Position numbers and translations under genes: made by a program
The notes under the pieces: generated by a model
The model's input: only the letters and a program-made list of their open reading frames with translations
Database searches by the model: none
Told to the model about the DNA's origin: nothing
Part shown: positions 62,443-64,000 of the stretch, in pieces
Numbering within the stretch: the first letter of the stretch is position 1
Layout of the letters: each line of letters opens with the position of its first letter
Assembly (NCBI GenBank): GCA_964645005.1
Contig: CAZXYS010000017.1
Location: forward strand, 1 to 64,000
Origin: CAZXYS01 sp964645005
Lineage (GTDB): Bacteria > Bacteroidota > Ignavibacteria > Kapaibacteriales > UBA2268
DNA length: 64,000 nt
Direction: 5' to 3'

Positions 62443-63966
62443 TCAATCGCGTTTTAATTCTCTTTTCTTCCGAACAGCCCGAGATATCCTCCCTATCACA
62501 CCATGCGTAATAACTCCCAGAAGCGAAAGTACCACCAGCGCTGCGCCGGCTGCGTCAATCCAAGGCACATGATCCTTCCCCGGAAGGAAGACACCTTTAA
62601 TTCCCGCCATACGGCTGTCCTCGCCGCGGGTGTGGCAGGCATTGCACTTTAGAGCCTGCTCTTTGGGCGATACCATGTGGGTGATGGGCCAGTACATTTC
62701 TGTTTCGATGAAGCCATATTCACCGCTGTAGGGCAGTCCGGCATACTTCATTCCCCCTTCTGCCGCTTTATCCCAGTCGTAAATCTTCCAATAGGCGCCG
62801 GATTGAATCGTTCCGAACAGATGCGGTATGATGAAATTATCATTCTTTGTGTCATAGATTTGTTTACCGCGGTGTACCTTGAAGGGATATATTTTAGAGG
62901 CGCTGTCGTCGTATCTGCCGTCAAGCTTATTGATCGTTATTGGCGCATTTTGCGGATCAAATTTATCCGTTGGCAGGAAGAACTTCCTGATATCGCCATT
63001 ATGCCAGCGGTATTCAGGTTCGACATTCTCTCCCCAGCGGAATTCACCTTTCTTCACATTATATGTCTTTGTATTTTTCCGTTTCTGGTTGCCTGCTTTC
63101 GACCAATCCCACCACATCTTCGTCGGATTGCCGCCGCGGGCATATTGAGGAACATGGCAGGTCTGGCAGGCGATTTTATCAGTGTGGTCGTTCAGCTTGG
63201 CTATCTTGTGCGGCTTTTGAGTGTGACAGCCCTGCAAGCAGGTCGGACGCTTCTCTTCTTTCCTATAACCATAATTAGAGCCGGGAATTTTATGAAATTC
63301 AGTTTTATGGCAGTCCACGCACTGCATATCTTCGCCGCCCATGTGAACATCGAGATCTTTCGAAGCCGTCGAAAGCGAATTGTCCAGATCGCCGTGCTTC
63401 ACGCCATTGCCGCCGCCCCCATAGAAATGGCATGTGCCGCAATTGTCCACCTGTGGTCTGGAAACACTTTGAGCGGATTTTGAAAGATCGGGCGGAACGA
63501 ACTTTTTCTTCTCCTGGAACATTTTTTCTTCGTAAACCGGATGCCCTGCTGCAGTCGGGAATTTGTTGTAATTTCCCGTCTGCTCATGACATACAAGGCA
63601 ATCTATGTTCTTCTGCTTTGTGAAATCATATTCTTTATTCTTCCAGTTGTAACCGATATGGCAGCTTGTGCAGCGAGGCTCGTTACTTTCTATATGAACG
63701 CAAAAATTATTGACTACAGCCGCTTTCCCGGCAATCCTGCCGCCCTCCGTCTTGTATGTCCAGGTCCAGTGTATATTATCCATGATCTGCTTGCCGGCTT
63801 CCGTATGGCAGGACAGGCAGGCTTCGGTAACTTCCGCGGCGTCCTGGAAATCCCGCTTCAGTTCTTTGAATTCACTGTGATCAGCGGTTTTGTCAGCAAA
63901 TAGCTCCGTCATACTTAATAACATCGCCGCTGAAATGAACATATACAATAAATGTGAATACCTCAT
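62443..63966 (-). CDS. Octaheme c-type cytochrome of the tetrathionate reductase (OTR) family with C-terminal membrane anchor
   Basis: 507 residues with signal peptide (cleavage near 'ELFA'). Eight heme sites: CLSCH (50-54), CTSCH (99-103), CLVCH (123-127), CGTCH, CVDCH, one CX3CH (CLQGCH), CQTCH and CNACH. 'NNFCVHIESNEPRCTSCH' and 'PITHMVSPKEQALKCNACH' are family blocks. A membrane span near 470-490 plus a basic tail anchors it. Known OTR from Shewanella reduces tetrathionate, nitrite and hydroxylamine in vitro; the in vivo substrate here is unknown. Ribosome binding site GGAAGGAGGAGC is very strong. The nearby sulfur genes favour a sulfur substrate (inference). Confidence 0.87.
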   Translation of the reverse strand: MRYSHLLYMFISAAMLLSMTELFADKTADHSEFKELKRDFQDAAEVTEACLSCHTEAGKQIMDNIHWTWTYKTEGGRIAGKAAVVNNFCVHIESNEPRCTSCHIGYNWKNKEYDFTKQKNIDCLVCHEQTGNYNKFPTAAGHPVYEEKMFQEKKKFVPPDLSKSAQSVSRPQVDNCGTCHFYGGGGNGVKHGDLDNSLSTASKDLDVHMGGEDMQCVDCHKTEFHKIPGSNYGYRKEEKRPTCLQGCHTQKPHKIAKLNDHTDKIACQTCHVPQYARGGNPTKMWWDWSKAGNQKRKNTKTYNVKKGEFRWGENVEPEYRWHNGDIRKFFLPTDKFDPQNAPITINKLDGRYDDSASKIYPFKVHRGKQIYDTKNDNFIIPHLFGTIQSGAYWKIYDWDKAAEGGMKYAGLPYSGEYGFIETEMYWPITHMVSPKEQALKCNACHTRGEDSRMAGIKGVFLPGKDHVPWIDAAGAALVVLSLLGVITHGVIGRISRAVRKKRELKRD

Positions 63967-64000
63967 TTTGCTCCTCCTTCCGTTGTTTCTATCGGTTCAT

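Noticed and set aside
62677..63483. 268-residue open frame on the plus strand
   Set aside because: Antisense shadow of the octaheme cytochrome gene, which has eight heme motifs.
1..64000. tRNA or rRNA genes
   Set aside because: No cloverleaf with TTCGANTC-type arm or rRNA-like conserved segment was recognised by eye; a tRNAscan run would settle it.

Overview
The window is an AT-rich chromosomal segment from a member of the Bacteroidota-Chlorobiota-Ignavibacteriota group, probably a free-living anaerobe with a sulfur-based energy metabolism. The group assignment rests on four things: a giant secreted protein ending in a type IX secretion (T9SS) sorting domain; Omp28 and DUF6029 outer-membrane proteins; OmpA proteins carrying PD40 or von Willebrand modules; and promoters of the TTTG-N20-TAnnTTTG type (clearest at 18180-18211). 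I cannot name a genus from the sequence alone.

Left part (1-25 kb): mostly cell-envelope genes. These are a truncated giant T9SS-secreted beta-helix/Ig-like protein, a second beta-helix protein, a TMTC-like membrane TPR protein, a PD40-OmpA protein, a PepSY-like protein, an MCE/MlaD protein followed by an O-methyltransferase and a vWA-OmpA lipoprotein, a PLP ammonia-lyase, a G8-like lipoprotein, a purple-acid-phosphatase-like lipoprotein, a MarR regulator, an apparent operon TPR-DUF6029-Omp28, and a nitroreductase.

Middle part (25-41 kb): an EcoRV-type restriction endonuclease overlapping its adenine methyltransferase, which looks horizontally acquired. It is followed by a glycoside-hydrolase-like protein, a Tat-signal class V aminotransferase, a glycosyltransferase 9/pyruvyltransferase pair, a sodium:solute symporter, a decayed IS1-family transposase, an L-2-hydroxyglutarate oxidase-like enzyme, a cell-wall amidase, an OB-fold lipoprotein with a possible Fur box, and a patch of decayed gene fragments.

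Right part (41.6-64 kb): a redox and sulfur-transfer island. A PAS/sigma-54 activator precedes a set encoding DUF2173, a small Cys protein, a DsrE-like protein, TusA, an MvhD-like protein, two HdrA-like flavoproteins of complementary architecture, a winged-helix protein, and a QmoC-like HdrC/cytochrome b fusion. Then come a NifX-like protein, a second PAS/sigma-54 activator, a universal-stress-like protein and a NifX-DUF1847 fusion. A four-gene membrane complex of the Dsr/Tmc/Hmc type follows, in which the NrfD subunit is fused to a six-heme cytochrome. A B12-type radical SAM protein and a membrane-anchored octaheme cytochrome of the tetrathionate reductase family end the window. The likely logic (inference) is that TusA/DsrE carry protein-bound sulfur to the soluble Hdr-like flavoproteins. 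QmoC and the Dsr/Tmc-like complex then exchange electrons between cytoplasm, quinone pool and periplasmic cytochromes. No aprAB, sat or dsrAB is present in the window, so the direction of sulfur metabolism is open.

Repeats are concentrated in the right part: four copies of a ~165-bp double-hairpin element with a compensatory base change, one of which has expanded into a 32-bp tandem array broken by a 100-N assembly gap; a CCCCTCC/GGAGGGG palindrome family; and MITE-like elements. Clusters of TTGCAA-type motifs upstream of the DUF2173 gene and upstream of the Dsr/Tmc-like operon suggest a shared regulon.
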